In this document: positions 49,219 to 51,896 of the stretch, in pieces
How positions within the stretch are numbered: position 1 is the stretch's first letter
Layout of the letters: each line of letters opens with the position of its first letter
Assembly (NCBI GenBank): GCA_036736205.1
Contig: DAINMX010000016.1
Span: 1 to 51,896, forward strand
Origin: XYA12-FULL-58-9 sp001798605
GTDB lineage: Bacteria > Myxococcota > XYA12-FULL-58-9
Direction: 5' to 3'
DNA: 51,896 bases
The notes under the pieces: model-generated
What the model was told of the DNA's origin: nothing
The model's database searches: none
Seen by the model: the letters and a program-made list of their open reading frames with translations, nothing else
Translations under genes and position numbers: made by a program

Positions 49219-49437
49219 TTTTGGCCCACACTGCGTTTAGATTTTATTGGGATTCGTCCCAACTGATCTTTGAAAATTGAATATGAAATGTAAGAGAACA
49301 AGCGCCGGAAGAGTGAAAGCTCTTCAGGTAAAGTAAAGTAAGTGAAGTAAGTATAAGCAACACTGCTTGGGAATACTTCGAGTGGCGAGCGCGAATAGTC
49401 GCGTTATCAGATCTGACTTTGAAGCATTGAGAAGTCA
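49219..49437 (+). other. tRNA-Ala to 23S spacer with boxA-like and hairpin elements
   Basis: Contains GATCTTTGAAAATTGAATA near 49265, a pre-23S boxA-like sequence common in bacterial spacers. A GTAAA/GTAA-type short repeat (49328-49352) and a hairpin AAGTATAAGC...GCTTGGGAATACTT (about 49350-49379) follow; these are likely processing signals. Confidence 0.6.

Positions 49438-51896
<2,459 letters not shown>

Overview
The window looks like part of a metagenome-assembled genome of a Gram-negative bacterium from the former Deltaproteobacteria, most likely Myxococcota or the Bradymonadia group. The grounds are an AgmX/PglI-type C-terminal tail, a Ser/Thr kinase with a PEGA-like periplasmic domain, a GYF_2-DUF4388 protein, many Cys-rich lipoproteins with 'CDDGNxC' patterns, EGF/lamin-tail/ZU5-like surface modules, and a Cys-containing C-terminal sorting signal. 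This placement is inferred from gene content only. Three runs of exactly 100 N (6881-6980, 19186-19285, 35265-35364) are scaffold gaps of unknown true length, and each breaks a gene.

Layout. 1-6 kb: the end of an LtaS/sulfatase-like membrane enzyme and two convergent genes for large Cys-rich lipoproteins. 6-14 kb: metabolic and stress genes (PepD-like dipeptidase, ferritin-like protein, DUF4013-like membrane protein, porin, MalQ, flavo-diiron protein) and a RAYT-type Y1 transposase. 14.7-20.9 kb: a giant LysM/annexin-like protein translationally coupled (GTGA overlap) to a GYF_2-DUF4388 protein, plus a small lipoprotein. 21-29 kb: a type IV pilus operon (secretin, GspL/PilN-like, PilO-like, PilP-like, PilB, PilC), then a HigBA-like toxin-antitoxin module with a scar of a second copy, then a pilin. 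29-36 kb: a Ser/Thr kinase, a five-EF-hand lipoprotein and two large Cys-rich surface lipoproteins. 36.4-37.3 kb: small accessory genes (YjbQ remnant, DUF4160/DUF2442 pair). 37.5-43 kb: two PilT-family ATPases and five (pseudo)pilins in divergent operons separated by a (CATG)6 tract. 43-48.7 kb: ECF sigma factor and putative anti-sigma protein with an AgmX-type tail, MurJ, TatA, a trypsin-like protease and DusB. 48.9 kb to the end: a tRNA-Ile(GAT)/tRNA-Ala(TGC)/23S rRNA operon with its own promoter and boxB/boxA-like leader but no 16S gene upstream.

How the genes fit together. The dominant theme is the cell surface: a complete-looking type IVb/MSHA-like pilus (secretin, inner-membrane platform, one assembly and two retraction-type ATPases, six prepilins), lipoproteins with animal-type adhesive modules, and signalling proteins (kinase, ECF sigma/anti-sigma) placed among them. 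The most unusual items are the giant LysM-annexin-like protein coupled to a DUF4388 partner, the 16S-less rRNA operon with its own rrn-like control region, the chimeric toxin-antitoxin scar directly after pilC, and the self-complementary (CATG)6 tract between the divergent pilin operons.
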